A stretch of 57,641 nt of DNA, from positions 1 through 57,641 of the forward strand of contig JABABU010000018.1 of assembly GCA_014238065.1 (NCBI GenBank). Reading direction: 5' to 3'. This document shows positions 1 to 9,029 of this stretch, in pieces (position 1 is the first letter of the stretch; the number at the start of each line of letters is the position of its first letter). Made by a program: the position numbers and the translations under genes. This DNA comes from Actinomycetota bacterium (GTDB lineage Bacteria > Actinomycetota > Acidimicrobiia > Acidimicrobiales > Poriferisodalaceae). Under the pieces are notes generated by a model. That model was not told the origin of the DNA, searched no databases, and worked only from the letters and a program-made list of their open reading frames with translations.

Positions 1-441
1 ATCGGCGCCGCCGACGACCGCAACGGCGGATACGCACTCATCGACGAAACCACCAACATCCACTGGTTCGGCACCACCGCCACCACAACCATCACCGTAC
101 CCGGCATCACAAACCCCGCCGACCTCGCCATCGCCAGCACCAGTCACCTCGGTGCGGGCGGTTCGACGTGCCGACTCGTGCGAAACGAGGGTTTCCAGGT
201 CTCGGTCCTGCTGGATCATTCGATATTCGGACTCCAAGCACCTGCCGCAGCCTTCGCTGACGGGGCGTTCGTGGGCGTTGGTGCGTGGACTGCAGTTGTC
301 ACGACCGATGGGACGACAATTTCGGCGACGGTAACGAACAGATCACTCCACAGGTGTCCGACCCGACCGACGGTCATCGGTGATCTTGTCGGAACATTGA
401 CTGACGGTTCGACGTACCGCATCGAAATCTCGTCTCGCTGA
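1..441 (+). CDS. C-terminal fragment of a repeat-bearing (probably secreted) protein, 5' end outside the window
   Basis: The frame is open from the first base to a TGA at 439-441, so this is the 3' part of a longer gene. The first ~45 residues read GGYALIDETTNIHWFGT and then a P-x5-D spacing. That is a diverged version of the GYWLVASDGGVFSFG unit found in the two secreted hydrolases at 36858-38279 and 51695-53416. The last ~95 residues contain two Cys and no recognisable domain. Third positions in the first ~150 bases are almost all C (GCC, ACC, ATC), whereas the rest has the ordinary usage of the window. Function cannot be assigned from the fragment. An extracellular protein is inferred from the repeat only. 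Confidence 0.6.
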   Translation: MGAADDRNGGYALIDETTNIHWFGTTATTTITVPGITNPADLAIASTSHLGAGGSTCRLVRNEGFQVSVLLDHSIFGLQAPAAAFADGAFVGVGAWTAVVTTDGTTISATVTNRSLHRCPTRPTVIGDLVGTLTDGSTYRIEISSR

Positions 442-492
442 GGCTGGCGGCAGTCGTTCCACCATGCAAACCGGCTGGTTGAGTCGGGTGTT

Positions 493-1248
493 TCACTCTT
501 CGGGGATCGAGTCGCCGGTGAACTCTGCTCGTTGCGAGACTTCGAGGTAGCCGCCATCGGGATCGCGAACGAACGAGATTCGAGCCGTAGTGCCGAGCGA
601 CACTGGCGGACGTTCGCCGGTGAAGCCGAGTTCGAGCAGTCGGGCGTACTCGCGGTCGACATCCATGACCTGAACGGTGAGGTACCTGAATCCTGCGGCA
701 CTGCGGACAGTGGGTGCGATGGTCTCAGCGATGTGAATGCAGCGGACCAGCGAGTCACCGACCAAGAACCGGTTGAAGCCGACTTCCTCCGCGCCGACGC
801 CATCGACCCAGAAGCGGCTGATCTCAGACGATGTGGCCGTTGCGTTGATGATCTCCACTCCCGTGACATCGTCGAATCCGCGCGGAACGAGTTCGACGGC
901 GACTCCCTCGGGGTCGTGAACGATGGCCGGCTCATCGACACCATCGGACGCGATGCGAAGTCGGCGGTGAATTGTCGGGTCGATGGCCAGCTGGTTGCGG
1001 GAGTGATTGACCTTCACCACCGTCCCGTTCGCGCCGAATCGGTGTTGACGGACGCCGCCCCCGATCTTCTCGAACTTCTCGTATTCGATGCCGATCTCCT
1101 CTCGCCAGAAGAGTTCAGCGGCGTCCCAGTCGCGGACCATGGTGCCGACGTCGAGTTGGCGTTTCGCGAGTTCCACCGGCTCAACGTAGCTGGACTGTGT
1201 GCTCCCAGAATCGACGAACCGTCCTGGAGGTAGAGAGCGCTTCTCCAT
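493..1248 (-). CDS. VOC-superfamily (glyoxalase/bleomycin-resistance/dioxygenase fold) protein, two modules
   Basis: This is a 251-residue protein with two consecutive VOC-type modules, about residues 25-125 and 135-240. Typical signatures are an opening strand followed by AAELFWREEIG, VHDPEGVAVELVPR closing the first module, and FVRDPDGGYLEVSQ closing the second. The H/E metal positions of the fold are partly recognisable (the E of VELVPR and of YLEV). The substrate is not predictable: members range from extradiol dioxygenases to antibiotic-binding proteins. It is convergent with the left-edge gene and lies just downstream (75 nt) of the acyl-CoA-dehydrogenase-like gene on the same strand, so a catabolic role alongside it is possible but inferred. 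Confidence 0.8.
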   Translation of the reverse strand: MEKRSLPPGRFVDSGSTQSSYVEPVELAKRQLDVGTMVRDWDAAELFWREEIGIEYEKFEKIGGGVRQHRFGANGTVVKVNHSRNQLAIDPTIHRRLRIASDGVDEPAIVHDPEGVAVELVPRGFDDVTGVEIINATATSSEISRFWVDGVGAEEVGFNRFLVGDSLVRCIHIAETIAPTVRSAAGFRYLTVQVMDVDREYARLLELGFTGERPPVSLGTTARISFVRDPDGGYLEVSQRAEFTGDSIPEE

Positions 1249-1323
1249 TTCGTCGCCGATGTGGCGCGGCCGTGTGGGACTCGAAACGAGATCAGATGAG
1301 CCGATACCAGGACTCTGATCGGT

Positions 1324-2484
1324 CTATGGCGTGGACTGAGTCCGATACATCTCGAGTACTGCCGAGCCGAACTCGTCAGCGGCTGGGTCCCAGCTCAGGA
1401 CACGGTGGTTCCTTGATGCAGTGACGTCGCGCCATGCGCGTTGGATGGGCTCGCTGCGCCGAAGAGCAGCTCCGCCGGCCGCCTCGAACACGACGTCGAC
1501 GGCTGCAGCTGCGAGGCGCACGGCTTGGGCTGTGTCTCGATAGATCCGAGCGGCTTGCACACGGGTCGGCGCGTCGACCGTTCCGAGGTAGTCGAGGTCG
1601 GCCGCAGCATGGAGCAGTACCGTCTCGGCCGCGTCGGCCAGCGACGATGCCGAGGCGATACGGGCCCCGATGCCGGGCCCGGTCTTCGATGCGCTCATCT
1701 CGACGAATCTCGCCACTGCTCCTCTGGCCGCCCCAACGGCTGGTCCTGCTAGGACCAGAGCGGCGGCCGGCCGGAATGGAGAGCGGTAGATCGATGAACT
1801 GTTCACCACAAGTCCGGGAGTTGACCGCGTGAGCGTGTCAATGTAAGAGATCGTCATCTCCATCGGTACGACGATCGGCTCGTCGACGACGACGTCCTTG
1901 CTGCCGGTGCCGGCAAGTCCGGCGACGTCCCAGCTGCTGTGGTCGATCAGGCTGTGTTCGGCGGGGAACATGGTGATGATCGGATTTGGTGTACTGGCGG
2001 CATGGAGGAGTCCTCCTGCCCCGAACCAGTGCGCGTGATCACAGCCGGAGGTGAAGTTGAATCGTCCCTTCACCAGGACGTTGCCTTCCTCGTCGGTCTG
2101 CATCGGCGTGGTCGGAAGAATTGACGCCGACGTTCGTACCGTCGGATCTGCACCCCAGATCGTGGCCTGACTCGATTCGGCAAAGTGGGCGAGCATCCAG
2201 TTGTGGGCTCCCCAGACACCGGCACACCAAGCCGTCGACATGCATGCCTCACCGATCACCGACATCGCGTACGAGTGGGCCACCATCCCAGCTTCGAGAC
2301 CACCGAAATTCGCGGGTTGGAGAAGTTGAATCGCCCCGGTTGCACTGACCTCGTCAGCGGTTTCGGGAGCGATCGCGCCGGCGACTTCGGCCGCGTGAGC
2401 CCGATCGCGCCACGCAGGAGTCACTGCCCTGATGTTCTCAAGGACCTTTCCGACATCGGAACCGAGCACGTCTTCGTTCAACAT
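1324..2484 (-). CDS. acyl-CoA-dehydrogenase-fold flavoprotein (HpaB/HsaA-type monooxygenase or oxidase)
   Basis: This 386-residue protein has the acyl-CoA dehydrogenase architecture: an alpha-helical N-terminus, a beta domain around residues 120-220 (VKGRFNFTSGCDHAHWF) and a C-terminal helical domain ending in a RNHRVLSWDP-type stretch. The SGCDHA signature and the lack of a clear catalytic Glu resemble the FADH2-dependent hydroxylases (HsaA, HpaB, DszC group) more than true dehydrogenases. The open frame extends 57 codons upstream, into the divergent thiolase. The ATG at 2484 gives the expected N-terminus and leaves a ~100-nt divergent promoter region. Its neighbour, the thiolase/DUF35 pair, suggests breakdown of a CoA-linked cyclic or steroid-like compound. 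The exact reaction is not determinable. Confidence 0.75.
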   Translation of the reverse strand: MLNEDVLGSDVGKVLENIRAVTPAWRDRAHAAEVAGAIAPETADEVSATGAIQLLQPANFGGLEAGMVAHSYAMSVIGEACMSTAWCAGVWGAHNWMLAHFAESSQATIWGADPTVRTSASILPTTPMQTDEEGNVLVKGRFNFTSGCDHAHWFGAGGLLHAASTPNPIITMFPAEHSLIDHSSWDVAGLAGTGSKDVVVDEPIVVPMEMTISYIDTLTRSTPGLVVNSSSIYRSPFRPAAALVLAGPAVGAARGAVARFVEMSASKTGPGIGARIASASSLADAAETVLLHAAADLDYLGTVDAPTRVQAARIYRDTAQAVRLAAAAVDVVFEAAGGAALRRSEPIQRAWRDVTASRNHRVLSWDPAADEFGSAVLEMYRTQSTP

Positions 2485-2587
2485 CGTCAAGAAGCTAGCC
2501 CTGGCCGTTCGTGTCGATTGAATGATCCAGTTGGCGCCAGGCGTCCGAACAAGGTTCACTTGCCTGTCTGAGATCCGGGGAGGATGG

Positions 2588-3760
2588 ATGTCGATACGAG
2601 GCGCCGCGCACATCGCAGGGGTGTACGAACACCCTGGCCGCCATCTGCCAGACACGAGTCTGGCGCTGATTCACGCCGAGGTTGCCATCGGTGCGCTCGC
2701 CGACGCCGGCCTGACCGTTGGCGACGTCGACGCGTACTTCTGTGCCGGAGATGCTCCTGGTTTCGGTGGCATCTCGTTCGCCGAGTATCTCGGCATCGAC
2801 AACGTGTCGTACACCGACACGACCGAGACGGGCGGGTCGTCGTACCTGATTCACGTCGGTCACGCCGCGGCAGCCATTGCTGCTGGCAAGTGTCGGGTCG
2901 CGCTCATCACGTTGGCAGGAAAGCCACGGACCGGGGGACGAAGACCCGGCGGGTCCGGGAACGTGTCGACTGCGCCCGAGTTCGGGTTCGAAACTGTCTA
3001 TGGAACTTCTGTCCTCGGACTCTATGCCCTCGCGGCGCAGCGTCACATGTACGAGTTCGGTACCACTTCAGAACAGTTGGCCGAGATCAAGGTCGCGGCG
3101 TCGCTTCACGCTCAACACAACCCGAGAGCGTTCCTGCCGAACCCGGTGACGATCGAGGAAGTGGTCGAGTCGCCGCTGGTCAGCGATCCTCTGCACAGGC
3201 TCGACAGCTGCGTGATCACTGATGGCGGAGGAGCCCTCGTGGTGGTGCACCCCGACATCGCCAAGGATCTCGCACGTCACACGATTCCCGTGCTTGGTCA
3301 CGGCGAGGCCTTGAAACATCTCGACGCCGGCCGGATCGACCTCACTCACACCGGAGCGTCGGCCTCAGGTCCTCGTGCCTTCGCCGAGGCAGGGGTGACG
3401 CCCGCCGACATCGACTACGCATCGATTTACGACTCGTTCACGATCACTGTCCTGGAGACCATCGAAGATCTCGGTTTCTGCGCCAAAGGCCAGGGCGGAG
3501 TCTTCGTGTCAGAAGGCGGGCTTGTTGCACCACACGGCCGACTGCCGTTCAACACCGACGGCGGAGGGCTGTGCAACAACCACCCTGCCAACCGCGGCGG
3601 AATGACCAAGGTCGTCGAGGCCGTGCGCCAACTCAGGGGTGAGGCCCACGCGGCGGTTCAGGTTCCTGACTGTGAGCTCGCTGTGGCTCACGGGACGGGT
3701 GGCTCCATCGCGACACGAATGGGTAGCGCAACGCTGGTTCTCGGAAGGGGAGAGGGTTGA
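2588..3760 (+). CDS. thiolase-superfamily protein lacking the catalytic cysteines (Ltp2/SCP-x-like)
   Basis: This is a 390-residue thiolase fold. The nucleophilic Cys of thiolases (CASG context) is replaced in ETGGSSYL. The C-terminal CxGGG motif reads AHGTGGS, and the GHP motif is NNHPANRGG. The conserved YDSFTITVLETIEDLGFC and NTDGGGLCN segments of the SCP-x/lipid-transfer group are intact. This pattern is known from Ltp2-type proteins, which with a DUF35 partner act as retro-aldolases in steroid side-chain degradation. Here the next gene is exactly such a DUF35 protein. The start is ATG 2588, preceded by GGGGAGGA at 2577-2584; the upstream in-frame ATG at 2522 would shorten the divergent promoter region. 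Aldolase function is inferred. Confidence 0.85.
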   Translation: MSIRGAAHIAGVYEHPGRHLPDTSLALIHAEVAIGALADAGLTVGDVDAYFCAGDAPGFGGISFAEYLGIDNVSYTDTTETGGSSYLIHVGHAAAAIAAGKCRVALITLAGKPRTGGRRPGGSGNVSTAPEFGFETVYGTSVLGLYALAAQRHMYEFGTTSEQLAEIKVAASLHAQHNPRAFLPNPVTIEEVVESPLVSDPLHRLDSCVITDGGGALVVVHPDIAKDLARHTIPVLGHGEALKHLDAGRIDLTHTGASASGPRAFAEAGVTPADIDYASIYDSFTITVLETIEDLGFCAKGQGGVFVSEGGLVAPHGRLPFNTDGGGLCNNHPANRGGMTKVVEAVRQLRGEAHAAVQVPDCELAVAHGTGGSIATRMGSATLVLGRGEG

Positions 3761-4167
3761 TGTCGAATCTTCCGACACCGAAGCCGCCGATCGATCCTGC
3801 CATCGCCGTCTACTGGTCGGCTGCCGCCGAAGGCAGGCTCGTGCTTCCAACCTGCACCGACTGCGGGTTGGTTCACTGGTACCCGAGGCCGTTCTGCCCC
3901 GACTGTTCATCGCGCAACATCGTGTGGACCGACTCTGACGGAGACGGCGAGATATACAGCTTCACCATCACCCGACGTGGTCAAGGCGTGTACAGAGACT
4001 CTTCGCCGTACGTGCTGGCATACGTCGAACTCGACGAGGGACCTCGAGTGCTGTCCAACATCGTTGATGCCGATCTCGAGACCCTCGCCATCGGACAACG
4101 GGTGAGTGCAACGTTCGACATCGTCCCCGATGAAGACGCCGCCCTTCTGCGATTCCATCCGACCTGA
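3760..4167 (+). CDS. DUF35 / OB-fold acyl-CoA-associated protein with zinc ribbon
   Basis: The 135-residue protein has an N-terminal zinc ribbon (CTDC near residue 33, CPDC near residue 48) followed by an OB fold (GDGEIYSFTITRRG to the C-terminus), the standard DUF35 plan. Its ATG shares one base with the thiolase stop codon, so the two are translationally coupled and probably form a complex. In the established Ltp2-ChsH2 system the DUF35 domain binds the thiolase-fold aldolase and completes the active site. The same arrangement is inferred here. It is followed by a ~110-nt gap before the convergent Nudix gene, in which I see nothing definite. Confidence 0.85.
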   Translation: MSNLPTPKPPIDPAIAVYWSAAAEGRLVLPTCTDCGLVHWYPRPFCPDCSSRNIVWTDSDGDGEIYSFTITRRGQGVYRDSSPYVLAYVELDEGPRVLSNIVDADLETLAIGQRVSATFDIVPDEDAALLRFHPT

Positions 4168-4277
4168 CCGGCTCCCTCAGAGGAACGCATGTCACTCCGA
4201 GCCGGTCCATCCCAGCGCAAGGGCCATGGATGCCGCATCTCGTTCACCGGAAAACCTCGACCCGATGTCCACTGCGG

Positions 4278-5105
4278 TCAGATGCCGATCCAGCCGAACT
4301 CGGAGTCGCTGGCGGCTTCGTAGCCTTCGTCGCCTCTGAAGGCGATACGGCGGATGCCACGCTCATCGAGGTTGATGCGGAGCCGAGTCTCGGCAGTCCC
4401 CGACCAGGCTGCGTCAAGCGCATCGTGTGCGGTCTCGTAGGCCGCGAGTCTGCGCAGGCACGCCAACGTAGGCGTCATCATCTCCATCTCACCAGACTGT
4501 TCTCTGGCGATGGCAACGGCTGGTGGCACCCATTCGTGGCCGACGGCCTCGTCGTTGTCGACCGACGCCATCTGATCCTCGGGGGCATGGGCCAAGAAGA
4601 ACCGAGCGTCATAGCGGCGAGGGGGGCCAACAGGTGTGATGAACCTCGCCACATAGGCCAGACGACTCCCGTCGAGGAGTAGGCCCGTGTCGTCGAGGAA
4701 CGACCGCATTGTTGCCTGGCCTGAGTTCAGATCGTCACGCCAACTGGTGAACTCACCCGATGCCACCCGGGTGGAGTCCACGGCTGTGTTGTCGTCTTCG
4801 AGTGCTACCAGCACGCCAGCCTCCTCGAAAGTCTCCCTGATGGTTGCTATCCAGTAAGCGGGAGCGTCGTCGAGTTCGAGTCGCCCTCTGGCTGCGTCGA
4901 GGTCGACTCCACGGAGCCGCTCGTACAGAGTGTCGTCGCGGTCAGCTTCGTCGACTGCACCGCCAGGAAAGACCCACATGTCCCCGACGAACACCGACCT
5001 TGCATTTCGTCGAAGCATCAGCACTTCGACCTCGGCTCGCTGGCGAACGAGCATCACCGTCGCTGCTGGTCTGACCTGAATTGCTGCTTGGTCGTACTCA
5101 GACAT
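4278..5105 (-). CDS. Nudix hydrolase, NUDT19-like (probable CoA/nucleotide diphosphatase)
   Basis: This 275-residue protein has a split Nudix box: FPGGAVDE at residues 46-53 and RETFEEAG at 90-97, separated by ~36 residues instead of the usual ~7. That insertion is typical of the NUDT19/RP2 branch, some members of which hydrolyse CoA and acyl-CoA. Metal-binding Glu residues of the REx2EE core are present. A smaller paralogue is at 18491-19180. The start at ATG 5105 leaves only 20 nt to the divergent selenoprotein-like gene. CoA turnover would suit the acyl-CoA genes next to it, but the substrate is inferred. Confidence 0.8.
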   Translation of the reverse strand: MSEYDQAAIQVRPAATVMLVRQRAEVEVLMLRRNARSVFVGDMWVFPGGAVDEADRDDTLYERLRGVDLDAARGRLELDDAPAYWIATIRETFEEAGVLVALEDDNTAVDSTRVASGEFTSWRDDLNSGQATMRSFLDDTGLLLDGSRLAYVARFITPVGPPRRYDARFFLAHAPEDQMASVDNDEAVGHEWVPPAVAIAREQSGEMEMMTPTLACLRRLAAYETAHDALDAAWSGTAETRLRINLDERGIRRIAFRGDEGYEAASDSEFGWIGI

Positions 5106-5125
5106 CGAGGAACCTTCTCACAGCG

Positions 5126-6088
5126 ATGGTGAAGTGGCACAACCGAGTCTCGACCGTCTACCGTGACCTCCAGTGTCCCCCGATCGACAAGTTTGAACCC
5201 GTGACGGGCACAGAGCGTGGCAGCCGCATCGCGTACCGGACCTACGTGAGCTACATCGACAAGAGTCGCGAATACTACGCAGCCCACGGGTACGCCCACC
5301 CCTACCGGTGGGCGCAGTACTCGGATGTTCCGTTCGCCCGACTCGGGAAGCCACTCTCGGACAGCACTGTGGCATTCGTGACGACGTCGTCGATGATGCG
5401 AGTTGCGGGCTCCTCCGAGAGCGCTGGCGGGAAGAAGCGATCGTACGCGTCCGACGCGACTACGCAGCCAGAGGCGATGTACACCAACGATCTGTCGTGG
5501 GACCACGACGCCACGACCACTGACGATGTAGGTTCGTTCCTTCCCATTGCTCACCTCCACGACGCCGTTGAAGCCGGCGTCATCGGCGCGGTCTCATCTC
5601 GTTTCTACGGAGTTCCGACGGATTACAGCCAACGTCGGACCAAGGAGATCGATGCACCTGACGTGGTGCAGTGGTGCAAGGAAGACGGTGTCGACGCCGT
5701 CATCCTGGTTCCCTTGTGACCCGTGTGTCATCAGACCGTGAGTCTGACCGCACGAGCACTCGAAGCCGAAGGTATCGCCACCGTCATCGTCGGTTCCGCC
5801 AGAGACATCGTCGAAGAATGCGGCGTTCCCCGATTCGTGTTCAGTGATGTGCCGCTCGGCAACCCGTTCGGCTCCCCTGGCGATGGCGAGATTCAGCGAG
5901 CCACACTCGACCTTGCCCTGGACGTGATCGACAGGGCCTCATGGCCTCGAACCACCGTGAAGAGCGACTACGAGTGGCCCACTGAAGAGTGGAGGGCCAA
6001 CTACATGCTCGTCGACGACTCGAACAGAGCGGAACTTGCCGCTCTCGGAGATCAACGCCGCTCAAACCAAGCCGCGGCGAAGAAATGA
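5126..6088 (+). CDS. putative selenoprotein: GrdB/PrdB-like (selenoprotein B family) with in-frame UGA (Sec198)
   Basis: Two abutting frames (to 5719 and from 5723) are one gene read through the UGA at 5717-5719, giving 320 residues with Sec198 in L-U-P-V-C-H-Q-T-V, a UxxC redox motif. The upstream half has the family pattern ending DGVDAVILVPL. The downstream half (ARALEAEGIATVIVGSARDIVE, then VPRFVFSDVPLGNPFG) is the standard continuation of glycine/sarcosine/betaine/D-proline reductase B-type proteins, where this position is Cys or Sec. A 17-nt hairpin fitting a bacterial SECIS starts 11 nt after the UGA (5731-5747). The clostridial partners (GrdE/PrdA, a pyruvoyl subunit) are absent, so the substrate is unknown. 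The start is uncertain: ATG 5126 or GTG 5129, with a distant GAGGAA at 5107. It is convergent with the ferritin-like gene. Confidence 0.82.
5720..5754 (+). promoter_or_regulatory. predicted bacterial SECIS element downstream of UGA 5717
   Basis: Upper stem TCAGAC (5731-5736) pairs perfectly with GTCTGA (5742-5747) around the loop CGTGA (5737-5741). A lower stem CGTGT (5722-5726) pairs with GCACG (5750-5754), including one G-U pair, across a small internal loop. The loop begins 17 nt after the UGA and has G in its second position. Both fit the published general bacterial SECIS model (loop 16-37 nt after UGA, G in one of the first two loop positions). The same loop, closing pair and distance recur after UGA 44502 in a different gene. 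Confidence 0.78.
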
Positions 6089-6134
6089 CGGTGTCGGACA
6101 CCGTCAGCGTTCACATGTGGCTCGAGGCAGAGAG

Positions 6135-6932
6135 TTAGATGCCGACGGCTTCTCGCATCTCGGCGAGCCGTTTGGCCTCATCGGCCGCGATGTCCGCGAT
6201 TTCGTCGATCTCGTCGGTGGTGAAGCCAGCCATCTCACGGAACTGTCGGGCCAGCTTGATCGCGGATTCCGGGGTCTCGCCGCGCTGACCGCCGAGCGAG
6301 AACACGCGGTCGACGATCTTCTGGAATTCGAGCGCTGCCGCGCGGCGGTCGGGGTCGTCTTCGGTGACTTCGCGGAGCCACCTCGAGCCCATCTTCACGT
6401 GGGTGACCTCGTCGGCGAGCATCCAGTCCTCACAGAAGTACATGACCGGATCGGCCATGTCCTCGCCAAGGTCACGCATGTTCGAGAAGACGTCGATGGC
6501 AAGCCCTTCGAGCGCTCGGTTCACGCCGCACAGACGGAAGACGGGGTCGTCATGGCAGGCGGCTTCGAACAGCGTCGTGAACTCGGTGTGCTCGCCGATT
6601 TCGCAACCCATGTGTTCGTTGAGGACGACGGCGATTTCGCAGTGGCGGGCTTCGTCCCAGCATTGGCGAGCCATGTCGAGTTTCAGCTCGAAAGGAACTT
6701 CGTCGGTCCCGAAATCGAAGGCGGTGCGTCCTGCGCCTTCGAGGGCTTGGATTTCGCCGACGAAAATGCCGTGCATCTGGCGTCGTGCTCGTTCTTCGAG
6801 ATCGATCGCCTGGCTGTCCATGCGCCTGGTCTCGGTGTTGAAGTTTCTGATGTCACTGACGCGTTCAACCGCTGACCTGCGTTCGAATCTCGAGTCTCTG
6901 GCGAGTTCGCCGGCGTCGATGTTTTTTCGCAT
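6135..6932 (-). CDS. ferritin-like (DUF455-type) di-iron protein
   Basis: This 265-residue all-helical protein has the ferritin-like ligand pattern: EIQALEGAGRT, DEARHCE (E and H ligands), ALEGLAIDVF and EDWMLADEVTHVKMG. These are four helices each supplying Glu/His ligands for a two-metal site. The DUF455 family has the same ExxH arrangement, and its reaction is not established. No signal peptide is seen, so it is cytoplasmic. It is convergent with the selenoprotein-like gene (46-nt gap) and 68 nt downstream of the small membrane protein on the same strand. Family assignment is good; function is unknown. Confidence 0.75.
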   Translation of the reverse strand: MRKNIDAGELARDSRFERRSAVERVSDIRNFNTETRRMDSQAIDLEERARRQMHGIFVGEIQALEGAGRTAFDFGTDEVPFELKLDMARQCWDEARHCEIAVVLNEHMGCEIGEHTEFTTLFEAACHDDPVFRLCGVNRALEGLAIDVFSNMRDLGEDMADPVMYFCEDWMLADEVTHVKMGSRWLREVTEDDPDRRAAALEFQKIVDRVFSLGGQRGETPESAIKLARQFREMAGFTTDEIDEIADIAADEAKRLAEMREAVGI

Positions 6933-7000
6933 GTGATCCTCGATCGGTGTGTCAGCCCATTCTAGATCTGCTCCTTGCCGATCGGCCAGCGCCGCCGACT

Positions 7001-7405
7001 TCAGCTGACCATCATGACGCCGCAGAGAAACGCTCCGAAGGCAGCGACCGCACCGCCTCCGCCCGTGATGCCGCGCACCATTTTGTTGTCAGTCGCAGTG
7101 TGGACGAATGCTGCGACTCCGGAGATGGCGACGAGCAGCAGCTTGATACCGAGTACAGCGTTGTAGCCGGCTGACACCGATCCTGGGTCGACTTCGGCCA
7201 CGTTCCAGAAGCCGGTGACGACGACCAGCGCGAAGAATGGCCATGCCACTTGTCCGAACCTTCTCGCCGCCAGACGGGGAGCATCTTCGCCGATAGATCG
7301 CAGCACAGGAACCAGCGCTGCAAGCACGATTTGACCACCGAGCCAGACGGCGACACCCAGAAGGTGCAGCAGAATTCGGATCGTGTCGAGATCGAAGGAG
7401 ATCAT
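7001..7405 (-). CDS. small four-helix membrane protein (CopD/DUF2269-like)
   Basis: The protein is 134 residues with four hydrophobic segments: about 6-28 (IRILLHLLGVAVWLGGQIVL), 48-66 (VAWPFFALVVVTGFW), 83-103 and 112-133. The HLLGVAVWLGG motif in helix 1 (H, W, G) is typical of CopD-like and DUF2269-like integral membrane proteins, some of which bind haem or copper. No periplasmic domain is attached. It is divergent from guaB with 96 nt between the two starts. The role is unknown; the membrane location is clear. Confidence 0.7.
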   Translation of the reverse strand: MISFDLDTIRILLHLLGVAVWLGGQIVLAALVPVLRSIGEDAPRLAARRFGQVAWPFFALVVVTGFWNVAEVDPGSVSAGYNAVLGIKLLLVAISGVAAFVHTATDNKMVRGITGGGGAVAAFGAFLCGVMMVS

Positions 7406-7464
7406 CTCGACATCACATCACATCGCGCTACGAGAGGAGGACGTGACCTTGGGAAATCACAGGC

Positions 7465-9016
<1,552 letters not shown>

Positions 9017-9029
9017 TCTCTGAGCCAGG

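Noticed and set aside
5723..6088. Separate 121-residue gene starting at GTG 5723
   Set aside because: It starts inside a conserved motif (VCHQTV), has no ribosome-binding site, and is exactly in frame with the upstream family half through one UGA.
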